64,000 bases of DNA from Bacteroidota bacterium (lineage in GTDB: Bacteria; Bacteroidota; Bacteroidia; Flavobacteriales_D; Crocinitomicaceae): positions 124,001 through 188,000 of the forward strand of contig VGMY01000002.1 of NCBI GenBank assembly GCA_016866255.1. Direction: 5' to 3'. The first letter of the stretch is position 1. Each line of letters opens with the position of its first letter. The notes below the pieces were generated by a model, which worked only from the letters and a program-made list of their open reading frames with translations, did not search any database and was not told where the DNA came from. The translations under genes and the position numbers were made by a program. Positions 51,693 to 60,200 of this stretch are shown piece by piece.

Positions 51693-52280
51693 TTAACTCA
51701 GAATGATATTTCTTCCAAGTGGGCCTTCACAGCAAAGCAAGTCTAAAGCAGAAGCGTTATAAATGGTCGCTACCCTGGGTTGAAAAACTTGCTGATAGGA
51801 GGTGTGGGTTGCATGTCTAGTTAACCAATTTTTTTGGCGAAAATCACCGTCGTTGTAGGGAATAAATTCTTCGCTTTCTGAGGTTAGTATAGGTAGTTCC
51901 CAAACATGCATAAATAACGTGAGAATTTGGCGATTGAGTTCAATTAAACGTTCACAATCATGAAATATACAGGCTTCAATCTCAAACGCGTAGTGCTCAA
52001 AATAGGGAGAACGACCGTAAGCTGTTTTAATGGATTTCCAATGATTCCAACGCCATTTTGTTGCATCGTCAACAGTTATCGAACCAAGCGTTTGTTTTCC
52101 ATTTTTGTGGCATATGGGAACGACTAATTTGTGAAGTCCTGACGATCCCAAAATTTCACAGCGATTGCGAATGCTCTGTTTTATCCAATGCTCGTGGCGG
52201 TCAATCAATACCACGTTGTTCGACACGCACATGGCTTTTAAGTAGCTAATTGATGGAAAATACGCTGTTGGAAACAGCAT
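51693..52280 (-). CDS. WbqC family protein
   Basis: 195-residue WbqC-like protein, starting MLFPTAYFPSISYLKAM with the conserved HWIKQSIRNRCEILGSSG and KLVVPICHKNG segments and the KSIKTAYGRSPYFEHY signature. WbqC proteins occur in O-antigen and polysaccharide loci with no assigned reaction. Here it is the last gene of the parA-lepB operon, sharing one base with lepB. Confidence 0.9.
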   Translation of the reverse strand: MLFPTAYFPSISYLKAMCVSNNVVLIDRHEHWIKQSIRNRCEILGSSGLHKLVVPICHKNGKQTLGSITVDDATKWRWNHWKSIKTAYGRSPYFEHYAFEIEACIFHDCERLIELNRQILTLFMHVWELPILTSESEEFIPYNDGDFRQKNWLTRHATHTSYQQVFQPRVATIYNASALDLLCCEGPLGRNIILS

Positions 52281-54226
52281 TATACGAGATACTTAAACAC
52301 CAAAACGAGTAAAACGATGCCCAGCGCAAAACCTATCCATTGAAGTGCGCTAAAGGAACCTTCTTGGCTCACGTTTTTAAAGATGCGTTCTACACGGATT
52401 CCTTTGTAAGGGCTATTGGATAACCAAACCAACGAGGCGCGACCCACAATGTGGTCTTCGGGAACAAAACCCCAAACGCGGGAATCAGCAGAATTGTAGC
52501 GGTTGTCTCCCATCATCCAATAATAATTCATGGCAAAAGTGTATTTGTCCCTTTTTACTCCGTCGATGTAAATACCATCCTTTCGTTCTTCTAGGGCGTG
52601 TCCCTCGTATGCGGAAATAATCCTTCTGTACCATGGGATATTTTGAGAGGTAAGATTTACGGTTACCCCTTTTTTCGGAACGACAAATTTCTGAAAGTCC
52701 GTCATGGTATTGTTGACATAAAAATCTTTCGGAAAATAGTCGAGGTTTTCGATAAGTTCCTCGGGGCTTGGAATTCTTTTTGCCCGAGCATACGAGGGGC
52801 GATCAATATGTACCTCAAATTTCGCGGTCGGATAAGCCTCCTGAATCTGTTGTTTTTCGATAGGAGTGATATTTAACACATAGGGGGATGCTGAATCTCC
52901 TTCTTCAAAATCCATTCTCGATCCGTCTGGAGCATTTTCCAAGCCAAAATTATCCATCATTTCTTGAGAGGTCAAGGTGGTGCTAGCTTTACTAACATCC
53001 CACTTAAAGGCCATGTTATCAAATATCTTGGCAGGTTTTCCATTGCGGTATACCGTGGCGTTCTCAATTTTTATAACATCACCGGGCGTTCCTATACAGC
53101 GCTTTATGTAATTTTCCCGCTTATCAACAGGGCGATAGATGAGTCCGCCATGGTTCATACCCTCGGCGTATTCTTGCGAATATATGGGAAATAATCCGTT
53201 GCTTAAATTGGTCCGAGCCAAGGTACGCCAAGATTCGATGTTTTTCATGAAATCGATGAATTTCAAGGAATCGGAAGCGTTGACGCCTTTTCCATACAGG
53301 TTGTTTTTAATTCGAAATTGCCAGGTGGCTTCTTGGTTGATTAATCCGTGGTAGTCGTGTCCCATTAAACCGTTTGGAATGCGCGGATCGTACACCGCCG
53401 TATCTCCGGAAGGGTAGTTAAATACCACAATGTCGTAGGGTTTTATTTTCCCAAATCCCGGTAACCTGAAGTAAGATCCCTTTTCAATCGTAAGATAAGA
53501 GGGAATGTTGATCCAGGGTACATTGTTGTGCACCAAAGGATAGGAGAGGGGGGTAACAGGAACTTTAGGGCCATAGGCAAGCTTGTTGACGAATAAAAAA
53601 TCACCGACAAGCATCGTTTTTTCCATGGAGCCAGTAGGAATTTGAAAGGGTTCAAACACGTACGACCGAATGACTGTAGCGGCAACGAGGGCAAAAACCA
53701 AAGAATCTCCCCATTCCTTAACTCCGGTTTTACTCCCGACTTTCGCCTTACTGATTAATGAAAATAAAAATTGCAAAGCATGACCTAACACAGGAAGGCA
53801 CAAAAACAGCACTAGATGGTCTCCCCATTTTCGAGCTTCGAGTTCTTTTGCGTTATTCCAATTGGTATCTTTAACAGGTAGGCACTTTTCGTCGCTTGCC
53901 ATTTGATAATTCAAATAAAAGGGGAAGAAAATGCCTTGAAGCGTCTCTACAAGGGAAAATTTTCCAAACCTGCGAATCAAACTAAGGTTTGCTACCATCA
54001 TCATTACTAAATGCACTCCGGGAAAAAGCAGCAGAAGAGTCCAGAATGGTTTTCCGTTGGTTAATTTAAAAACCAGATAATAGTTGTAGATGGGAATGTA
54101 GGCATGGGTTGGCTTAAGTCCCATTTTCTGACCTTCTTCGGTCGCTGCTAATTTAACAAAGAACCTGTTCCATTGACCAAGCAAGGGGTTAATAAGAATC
54201 AGTAGGTAGAAATAAATAAAGCTCAT
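52280..54226 (-). CDS. lepB: Signal peptidase I, large Bacteroidota form
   Basis: 648 residues, over twice the length of E. coli LepB. N-terminal membrane region (several helices, about residues 1-160), then the S26 protease domain: catalytic S200 in FQIPTGSMEKTMLVGDFLFVNKLAYG and the general-base lysine in YIKRCIGTPGD (about residue 375), with a roughly 170-residue insert in between, and box E MGDNRYNSADSRVWGFV near residue 570. Final C-terminal helix. Removes signal peptides from exported proteins, including T9SS cargo. In the operon between dapB and wbqC. Confidence 0.94.
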   Translation of the reverse strand: MSFIYFYLLILINPLLGQWNRFFVKLAATEEGQKMGLKPTHAYIPIYNYYLVFKLTNGKPFWTLLLLFPGVHLVMMMVANLSLIRRFGKFSLVETLQGIFFPFYLNYQMASDEKCLPVKDTNWNNAKELEARKWGDHLVLFLCLPVLGHALQFLFSLISKAKVGSKTGVKEWGDSLVFALVAATVIRSYVFEPFQIPTGSMEKTMLVGDFLFVNKLAYGPKVPVTPLSYPLVHNNVPWINIPSYLTIEKGSYFRLPGFGKIKPYDIVVFNYPSGDTAVYDPRIPNGLMGHDYHGLINQEATWQFRIKNNLYGKGVNASDSLKFIDFMKNIESWRTLARTNLSNGLFPIYSQEYAEGMNHGGLIYRPVDKRENYIKRCIGTPGDVIKIENATVYRNGKPAKIFDNMAFKWDVSKASTTLTSQEMMDNFGLENAPDGSRMDFEEGDSASPYVLNITPIEKQQIQEAYPTAKFEVHIDRPSYARAKRIPSPEELIENLDYFPKDFYVNNTMTDFQKFVVPKKGVTVNLTSQNIPWYRRIISAYEGHALEERKDGIYIDGVKRDKYTFAMNYYWMMGDNRYNSADSRVWGFVPEDHIVGRASLVWLSNSPYKGIRVERIFKNVSQEGSFSALQWIGFALGIVLLVLVFKYLV

Positions 54227-54237
54227 TCTGCTGGGGT

Positions 54238-54954
54238 TTAGGGCTTAAAGTTAAGGACATCATCCATGGTAAACAAACCCTTTTTTCCTAAGAGAAATTC
54301 GGCTGCCAAAACAGATCCAACGGCAAAGCCATCGCGGTTGTGCGCCTGATGGGATAAACGAAGGGTGTCGATATGTGATTTTGCCTGTAAGACATGTGTA
54401 CCAGGTACATCGGGAACTCGCGAGGCTTGAATGGGCAACACACCCGGTAAAATTTCGGAGCCTAGTCTCCATTCTTTCAGGGCCTCGTGTTCTGCAATAA
54501 CGGCTTCTGCAAGCGTTATGGCAGTACCGCTCGGGGCATCTAATTTTTGCGTATGGTGGGTTTCCTCTAAGCTGATTTGATAGTCAACGTGATGGGATAG
54601 CATGCGGGAAAGATGAATGCATAATTTTTGAAATACGTGGACTCCTAAACTGAAGTTTGATGCGTACAATAAACTGCCTTGGTGTTGTTCTACAAAAGCT
54701 TTTACTTCGGTTATACGGTGGTTCCAGCCCGTTGTGCCAACAACGATGGGCAGGCCCAATGCTACAGCCTTTTGAATGTGGGGAATGGCAAGTTCAGGCC
54801 TCGAGAATTCAATCGCTACGTCAGCCGTCTTTTGCACTTCCTTCCCAAAACTGTTTTTTGAAGAATAGGTGGCGACGATCTCATGACCTCGGGATTGCGC
54901 GAGTCGTTCGACGGTTTGACCCATTTTTCCGTAACCGATTAGTGCTATTTTCAT
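54238..54954 (-). CDS. dapB: 4-hydroxy-tetrahydrodipicolinate reductase
   Basis: 238-residue NAD(P)H reductase of lysine/diaminopimelate synthesis. Rossmann GYGKMGQTVERLA at the N-terminus, VVGTTGW, NFSLGVHVFQKL, and the substrate-binding ETHHTQKLDAPSGTA. Supplies diaminopimelate for peptidoglycan. 11 bp from lepB on the same strand. Confidence 0.96.
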   Translation of the reverse strand: MKIALIGYGKMGQTVERLAQSRGHEIVATYSSKNSFGKEVQKTADVAIEFSRPELAIPHIQKAVALGLPIVVGTTGWNHRITEVKAFVEQHQGSLLYASNFSLGVHVFQKLCIHLSRMLSHHVDYQISLEETHHTQKLDAPSGTAITLAEAVIAEHEALKEWRLGSEILPGVLPIQASRVPDVPGTHVLQAKSHIDTLRLSHQAHNRDGFAVGSVLAAEFLLGKKGLFTMDDVLNFKP

Positions 54955-54965
54955 CCGACAAATGC

Positions 54966-55508
54966 TTATTTAAAGGTTAACTTTGCGCTGCAACCGATCC
55001 CCAGCGAATTGCCGTAGGGTGTAAAATTCAGCGACAGGTCTTTGGAAATGCTGAAGTTCAAAAAATGGGCTTCAACCGCAGCATCCAAAATTTGAAATAG
55101 GTAAACTGCACCCACTCCCAAAATGGATACATCGCGGAGGCTTGCAAATTGTTCGTACAAGGAAAGAAGGGCATAGGTGTCATAGTCCATCCACCTTGGG
55201 TTCAACGGCGGTCCGGTCTGTCGTGCGTTATACTCTGTTTTTAGGCTATTAACCGTGAGTTGATTTTGGATTAAGAGCCAGGTTGTTGCACCTAGGCCGG
55301 CGTAAATCAGCGGAACTTTCCAAAAAGCATGTTGGTGTTTTGTGGAATGAATGGAATTATAAATTTGCCCGAGTCCGGGAACCATGGCAGACAATAAAGC
55401 TGTCTTTTTATAGGGATATAGGCTGTCCAACGCAGGATTTTTTTGCGGTTTTTGCGCTAAGGCATTCATGCCTAGCAGCGTTAAACTTAAGTAAAACAGG
55501 AGTTTCAT
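54966..55508 (-). CDS. DUF5683 domain-containing protein
   Basis: 180-residue protein with signal peptide (MKLLFYLSLTLLGMNALAQ), then DUF5683 with KKTALLSAMVPGLGQIYNSI and membrane helices (about 70-85 and 125-145). The family is widespread in Bacteroidota next to parB and dapB; its function is unknown, possibly envelope-related. The gene's end lies 11 bp from dapB and its start overlaps parB by 4 bp. Confidence 0.85.
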   Translation of the reverse strand: MKLLFYLSLTLLGMNALAQKPQKNPALDSLYPYKKTALLSAMVPGLGQIYNSIHSTKHQHAFWKVPLIYAGLGATTWLLIQNQLTVNSLKTEYNARQTGPPLNPRWMDYDTYALLSLYEQFASLRDVSILGVGAVYLFQILDAAVEAHFLNFSISKDLSLNFTPYGNSLGIGCSAKLTFK

Positions 55509-56353
55509 CCCTGTGTTAATTTATCAATCAGCGCGTTTCGTTGTGCCGTTGTCCGAAACGAGAGGATAAGTTGACCTTGACCTCGAAGACCTTCTTTTAA
55601 TTTTACCGAGACCCCCAGGTTTGTTTTAAGCTGTTGCTCGATCGGTGATATAGCTGTTTTTGGTTTGCTTGACCTTGTGGGATTACTTGTTTTATTTTGC
55701 CAATGTTCTGTTTCCCTAACCGAAAGATTTTTTTCCAAAACAGCGGTTAATGCCTCCAATTGTTGTTGTTCGTTGTTTATGCTCAGCAGAGCCCTAGCGT
55801 GTCCCATGGAAATTTTACCATCGCGAACGCATGCTTGAATCTTTGCAGGGAGTTTCAACAAACGCAAGTGATTGGTGATATCAGAACGGGATTTGGCTAT
55901 TTTTTGACCAAGTTCCGTTTGCGTCATCTTGCATTCCTCGAGCAGTCGCTGGTAAGAAAGGCCTATTTCGATCGCATTCAAGTTTTCGCGTTGGATATTT
56001 TCCACCAAGGCCATTTCCAACATGCTCTGATCGTTGGCAATGCGAACGTATGCCGGAACTTCGGTGAGCCCTGCGATTTGTGCGGCACGGAACCTTCGTT
56101 CTCCCGAAATGATTTGAAATTTGTCCGCGTTTAATTTTCGCAGCGTTAAGGGTTGTATGATGCCCAATTCTTTAATGGACGAAGCAAGTTCATTTAAGGC
56201 TTCCTTGTCAAAGTCGGTGCGTGGATTGAATGGATTGGGGTGAATTTTACTGATGTGTACCGTGCTTGTTCCACCCGTGGTGGCGTTAGCCTCGTTCAAA
56301 AGAGCACTCAATCCCCTACCAAGGGCTGGATTTTTTCTACTGCTCGAAGTCAT
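55505..56353 (-). CDS. parB: Chromosome partitioning protein ParB
   Basis: 282-residue ParB/Spo0J: N-terminal RGLSALL, ParB-N domain with NPFNPRTDFDKEALNELASSIKELGIIQPL and the CTPase box SGERRFRAAQIAG, central HTH (MTQTELGQKIAKSRSDITNHLRLL) and C-terminal dimer domain. Binds parS and works with ParA in segregation. Overlaps parA by 17 bp; no parS motif was spotted in this window. Confidence 0.95.
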   Translation of the reverse strand: MTSSSRKNPALGRGLSALLNEANATTGGTSTVHISKIHPNPFNPRTDFDKEALNELASSIKELGIIQPLTLRKLNADKFQIISGERRFRAAQIAGLTEVPAYVRIANDQSMLEMALVENIQRENLNAIEIGLSYQRLLEECKMTQTELGQKIAKSRSDITNHLRLLKLPAKIQACVRDGKISMGHARALLSINNEQQQLEALTAVLEKNLSVRETEHWQNKTSNPTRSSKPKTAISPIEQQLKTNLGVSVKLKEGLRGQGQLILSFRTTAQRNALIDKLTQG

Positions 56354-57155
56354 TTTCTAGATCTAAAGTTTTATCGGAGTTAATCATTTTGGTCAGGTTA
56401 TTCTTTTGTAAAATTTCCCTTGCCAAGTTGAGGTAGTTGATCGCACCTTTGGAAGAAGCATCGTGCATGATCACGGGAATGCCGTGACTCGATGATTCTG
56501 ATAAAGTAGTATTTCGGTGTACGATGGTATCGAAGACCATCTCTTGAAAATGCGTTTTGACTTCATCCACCACTTGATTTGCTAAACGCAAACGGGTGTC
56601 GTACATCGTTAACAGCATTCCTTCAATGGCCAGATCAGGATTTAAGCGAGTTTGAACTATTTTGACCGTATTTAATAATTTACTTAATCCCTCCAAGGCA
56701 AAGTATTCGCATTGTACGGGAATCAATACCGAATCTGCTGCAGCAAGAGCATTGACCGTTATCAAACCGAGTGAAGGCGAACAATCGATGAGAATTACGT
56801 CGAATTGGTCCGTGATTTTTGCAATCGCTTTTTTTAGCAGGTATTCGCGTTCGGGCATATCGATCATCTCGAGCTCAGCCCCGACAAGATCGATGTGAGA
56901 TGGCAAGAGGTACAGATGGGGAGAAGCGGTTTCAAGAAGTAAGTCGAAGGGGTCTGCTTGATTGACCAAACATTCGTAGATATTATCTACGTTGGTAGGT
57001 TCAAAGCCAAGGCCGGAAGTGGAATTTGCCTGAGGATCTGCATCAATGATGAGCGTTTTATACTCCAATGCACCTAAACTGCCTCCCAAATTGATCGCGG
57101 TTGTTGTCTTGCCTACACCGCCTTTTTGATTCGCTATCGCGATGGTTTTTGCCAT
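56337..57155 (-). CDS. parA: Chromosome partitioning ATPase ParA
   Basis: 272-residue ParA/Soj ATPase with the deviant Walker A KGGVGKTTT (11-19), DADPQANSTSGLG, and DCSPSLGLITVNAL. First gene of parA-parB-DUF5683-dapB-lepB-wbqC. An exact -7 box lies 5 nt before its ATG. Confidence 0.96.
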   Translation of the reverse strand: MAKTIAIANQKGGVGKTTTAINLGGSLGALEYKTLIIDADPQANSTSGLGFEPTNVDNIYECLVNQADPFDLLLETASPHLYLLPSHIDLVGAELEMIDMPEREYLLKKAIAKITDQFDVILIDCSPSLGLITVNALAAADSVLIPVQCEYFALEGLSKLLNTVKIVQTRLNPDLAIEGMLLTMYDTRLRLANQVVDEVKTHFQEMVFDTIVHRNTTLSESSSHGIPVIMHDASSKGAINYLNLAREILQKNNLTKMINSDKTLDLENDFEQ

Positions 57156-57160
57156 AAGAA

Positions 57161-57168
57161 CAAATGTA
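57161..57168 (-). promoter_or_regulatory. -7 box for the parA operon, 5 nt before the ATG
   Basis: TACATTTG on the minus strand, exact TAnnTTTG, followed by 5 nt and the parA ATG. Confidence 0.6.
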
Positions 57169-57223
57169 GTAAATCATTCGGGTTGTTCAACATCCTAGGT
57201 TCTGAGATTCCAGCAATTTTACG

Positions 57224-57231
57224 TAAATTTG
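57224..57231 (+). promoter_or_regulatory. -7 box before the FHA gene
   Basis: TAAATTTG, exact TAnnTTTG, 16 nt before the ATG at 57248; divergent from parA. Confidence 0.55.
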
Positions 57232-57247
57232 ATAAGATATATAGTTG

Positions 57248-57691
57248 ATGTCAGCACGCGTTCATATAAAGGTAGGCAGTAAAGCCTCGAATCAAGTTGT
57301 TATCAAAGATGCTGCAATTGCTGAGGTTCATTTGGAATTGTTTGCCGATGCTGAAGGTAACGTATTTATTACGGATTTGGGTTCATCCCATGGTACAGCG
57401 GTGAATGGAGTGCCATTGAAAGGTTTTGTTCTGTTGAACTCGGGAGATGAAGTGGTTTTAGGGGGAAAGTTTCGATTCAATTGGGAAAAATATCGAGTTA
57501 AGAAAACGCATAACAGCGCGCCTACTCCGAATAAGCTCGAGCCTATTGATATCGATACACAGCCTCATTCCCAACAAAAAAAGAAAGCGCCCGTCGAGAA
57601 ACCTGCCAAAATGGAGGTGACGAATCAATCTCTTTTGATCATTTTCGGAGTGGTTTTTTTGCTCTTGTTGCTCATGTACGCAATTAATTGA
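57248..57691 (+). CDS. FHA domain-containing protein with C-terminal membrane helix
   Basis: 147 residues: FHA phosphothreonine-binding domain (about 5-85; HLELFADAEGNVFITDLGSSHGTAVNGVPL, the conserved GSSHGT-NG core), a polar linker, then one C-terminal membrane helix (about 130-147, LLIIFGVVFLLLLLMYAI). A tail-anchored signal reader; the kinase partner is not in the window. I use the ATG at 57248; a TTG lies one codon earlier. Confidence 0.88.
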   Translation: MSARVHIKVGSKASNQVVIKDAAIAEVHLELFADAEGNVFITDLGSSHGTAVNGVPLKGFVLLNSGDEVVLGGKFRFNWEKYRVKKTHNSAPTPNKLEPIDIDTQPHSQQKKKAPVEKPAKMEVTNQSLLIIFGVVFLLLLLMYAIN

Positions 57692-57722
57692 CGTTTTTCA
57701 TCTTCTTTTGAAAAAAAAATTG

Positions 57723-57730
57723 TAATATTG
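57723..57730 (+). promoter_or_regulatory. Probable -7 box before rplS
   Basis: TAATATTG, 7 of 8 to TAnnTTTG, followed by CACCCC as before rpmB, 30 nt before the rplS ATG. Confidence 0.4.
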
Positions 57731-57760
57731 CACCCCTTAAAGTGATTAAATCGGAGTACC

Positions 57761-58123
57761 ATGGATGCAATTAGCCAAATTCAGAAAGAACTTCTCGCAG
57801 GAAACGACCTTCCAAGTTTTGGTGCAGGAGATACGGTCTCCGTAAGTTACAAAATCAAAGAAGGTAACAAAGAGCGCGTCCAGCAGTTTCAGGGGGTTGT
57901 GTTACAACGACGGGGAGCTGGAGCAACAGAAACGTTTACGGTTCGCAAAATGTCGGGAAACATTGGTGTTGAACGGATTTTTCCGTTAAACAGCCCTTTT
58001 ATTGAATCCATCTCCGTGGTCAAACGAGGTGCTGTACGTCGTGCACGCATCTTCTATTTCCGTGAGCGCACGGGTAAATCCGCGCGTATCAGGGAGCGCA
58101 AAAATTTCAAAAAGGAGGCTTAA
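57761..58123 (+). CDS. rplS: 50S ribosomal protein L19
   Basis: 120 residues, L19: FGAGDTVSVSYKIKEGNKERVQQFQGVVLQRRGAG, ETFTVRKMSGNIGVERIFPLNSPFIESI and KRGAVRRARIFYFRERTGKSARI. It sits at the 30S-50S interface. Not linked to rpsP-rimM here, unlike in many bacteria. Ends 4 bp from the convergent PorE-like gene. Confidence 0.97.
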   Translation: MDAISQIQKELLAGNDLPSFGAGDTVSVSYKIKEGNKERVQQFQGVVLQRRGAGATETFTVRKMSGNIGVERIFPLNSPFIESISVVKRGAVRRARIFYFRERTGKSARIRERKNFKKEA

Positions 58124-58127
58124 GCCG

Positions 58128-60155
58128 TCACTCACTAATCAACAGAAATTCCGTTCTTCGGTTTTTCGATCGATTCAATGCGTTCGTATTCGGAACTTTT
58201 GGTTTGCTTTCTCCGAAGCCTTTGGCACTTAGTCGGTTCGCATCAATCCCTTGGTCGATAAGGTAATTAATGGCTGTTTTTGCTCTGTTCTCAGATAAAA
58301 TCAAGTTTTTTGAATCATCCCCTACATCGTCAGTATGTCCATGGATTGCGATGTTTAACGTAGGATTTTCCTTCAAATAATCTGCAAATCGCGTAAGTAT
58401 TAATTGCGAACTTGATGGAAGTTCGTAAGAATCTATGCCAAAGAGTAAGTCCTCTATGTTATAGCTTTTTCCGGGTTTTAACGTTTGGACTGCAACGTCT
58501 ACCTTCACGTTATTGGTGTTCAATTCCTCAGAGGTTAGGACTTTCGATGAAAACGCACTGCCCTCCTTTTTAAGGGTTACAGTAATGGGTTCGTCTTTTA
58601 CAACCTCAACGGCAGCCGCATAATTTCCATCGTCCGGGCTCACGTCTATGGTGATTTTTTTACCTGCGACTCCGTAGGCAATTTCAATTTTACCATCTTT
58701 CACTGCCTCGTTTTTTTCATTTTTCAATTCTCCTTTGATAATGACAATTTCTTTGGGACGGGCCTGATCGTAAAGATCAAAGGCGTAAATATTCCAATTT
58801 CCGTTTTGATAGCTGGAGTAATAAGCAATTTTTCCTTGAGTGGAAACAAAGAGCCCTAGCTCATCTCCTTCGGTATTGATGGGGAATCCAATATTTTCCG
58901 GTGTTGTCCATCCTGTTGCGGTCTTACGAATGTAAAAAATATCCAGTCCACCGAGGCCGGGCCGAGATTCGTTGCATTCCGATACAAAATAGAGGGTTTG
59001 TCCGTCTTGGTGAAAGAATGGACTTTTGTCCTTTCCAGAGGTATTTACTTCGTTAAAGGGTTTTCCCGGGGTCCAAGTTCCATCGTCTAACCTGAGGGTG
59101 AAATAAATATCATTATCCCGCGATCCTTTTCGGTTCGTTGTGTAAAAAAGGGTTTTTCCGTCGGCGGATAGTGAGGGTTGTGCTTCCCACCCGTCCTTCG
59201 TGTTGATATCAGGGCCCAGGTTAACCAAAGGAGACCACTGGTAGTCGTTTCCTCCTTTTCCGGTTCGTTTGAAGGATGTGGAGTATAAGTCGCAGTTTAG
59301 GTATTTCTGGTTATAGATATCCTCCTTTTTACAGGCTGAGATAATCATTTCTTTGTTGTCGGTGGATAATGTTGCAGTACCGTAATTGAAAAAAGTACCG
59401 TCGTTGAATGGCGCGGGAAGGGGATTTCCGTAAGAAAAGAGAGAGGAATTGACATCCGGGTGCTCTGCAACGGTGAATTCTTCAACAATGTTATCCGACA
59501 TATCGCCTAAATTTTTTCGATTGACTTTCCGCGTAAAAAATAATAAATCGTTATCGGGAGAAATCATCGGAAAATATTCGTCGAGGTTAGAGCTAACATT
59601 TTCCACAAGTCTCGGCTCGAAAGGCACTGGATTATCTTTAAATTTTTGAACTTTATCGTATTCATCAACGAATGTTTTAACGGTTGCTTTTTTTTCTGAG
59701 TGGTCGTTTGCAATGCGCATTAAATCGTCCTCAGGAAAGGTAAGGAAATCCCTGAGGTAGGGTATCGCTTGTTCGATATCGCCCCTGCCCACCAAGATGG
59801 AGGCAATGAAATAGAGGTTGTCCGCGTGGAAGGTCTTACATTTCGCGTAGGAAGAAGAAAAAAACAGATAAGCTTGCGTTTCGAACTGCTGTGTTTCAAC
59901 TGCTTTTTTAGGATCTCGTTTTAATTTTTGATAATGGATATAACTTTTTTCTGCGATTAGGAACGGCAATTCTGCATTGTTTTCGTAGGTTTGATACAAG
60001 GATTTAAATAAGGTCAGAGCCTTATTGATATCCGTTTCAAGCTTTAATTGCCGGAATGCTTTGATGGCCTTTTTTTCCGAGGTTGTGCACGGATCTTTTT
60101 GAGCAAGAAATTGGGTGCATAGTGCCAGTAACAGAAGTGTGAAGCATTTTGGCAT
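58128..60155 (-). CDS. TPR/WD40-like/OmpA protein (PorE-like paralogue)
   Basis: 675 residues from the ATG at 60155 with signal peptide MPKCFTLLLLALCTQFLAQ (an ATG 39 bp earlier at 60194 is the alternative). Same layout as the protein at 36320: TPR (about 25-160), PD40/WD40-like propeller (about 190-440), carboxypeptidase-regulatory-like domain (about 465-540), OmpA-like domain (about 555-675, DLLFGIDSYELPSSSQ...GHTDDVGD...RRTEFLLIS). A candidate T9SS outer-membrane or peptidoglycan-linked component; which paralogue is PorE cannot be told. An imperfect -7 box (TAAGCTTG) lies 6 nt before 60155. Confidence 0.84.
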   Translation of the reverse strand: MPKCFTLLLLALCTQFLAQKDPCTTSEKKAIKAFRQLKLETDINKALTLFKSLYQTYENNAELPFLIAEKSYIHYQKLKRDPKKAVETQQFETQAYLFFSSSYAKCKTFHADNLYFIASILVGRGDIEQAIPYLRDFLTFPEDDLMRIANDHSEKKATVKTFVDEYDKVQKFKDNPVPFEPRLVENVSSNLDEYFPMISPDNDLLFFTRKVNRKNLGDMSDNIVEEFTVAEHPDVNSSLFSYGNPLPAPFNDGTFFNYGTATLSTDNKEMIISACKKEDIYNQKYLNCDLYSTSFKRTGKGGNDYQWSPLVNLGPDINTKDGWEAQPSLSADGKTLFYTTNRKGSRDNDIYFTLRLDDGTWTPGKPFNEVNTSGKDKSPFFHQDGQTLYFVSECNESRPGLGGLDIFYIRKTATGWTTPENIGFPINTEGDELGLFVSTQGKIAYYSSYQNGNWNIYAFDLYDQARPKEIVIIKGELKNEKNEAVKDGKIEIAYGVAGKKITIDVSPDDGNYAAAVEVVKDEPITVTLKKEGSAFSSKVLTSEELNTNNVKVDVAVQTLKPGKSYNIEDLLFGIDSYELPSSSQLILTRFADYLKENPTLNIAIHGHTDDVGDDSKNLILSENRAKTAINYLIDQGIDANRLSAKGFGESKPKVPNTNALNRSKNRRTEFLLISE

Positions 60156-60200
60156 AGGCGACAAGCTTATCATCCCTTTAAGGCGAAAATTCATAAAAGG

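Noticed and set aside
55505-57155. parS site near parAB
   Set aside because: I looked for a TGTTnCACGTG-type palindrome but saw none here; a full scan of the genome was not possible.
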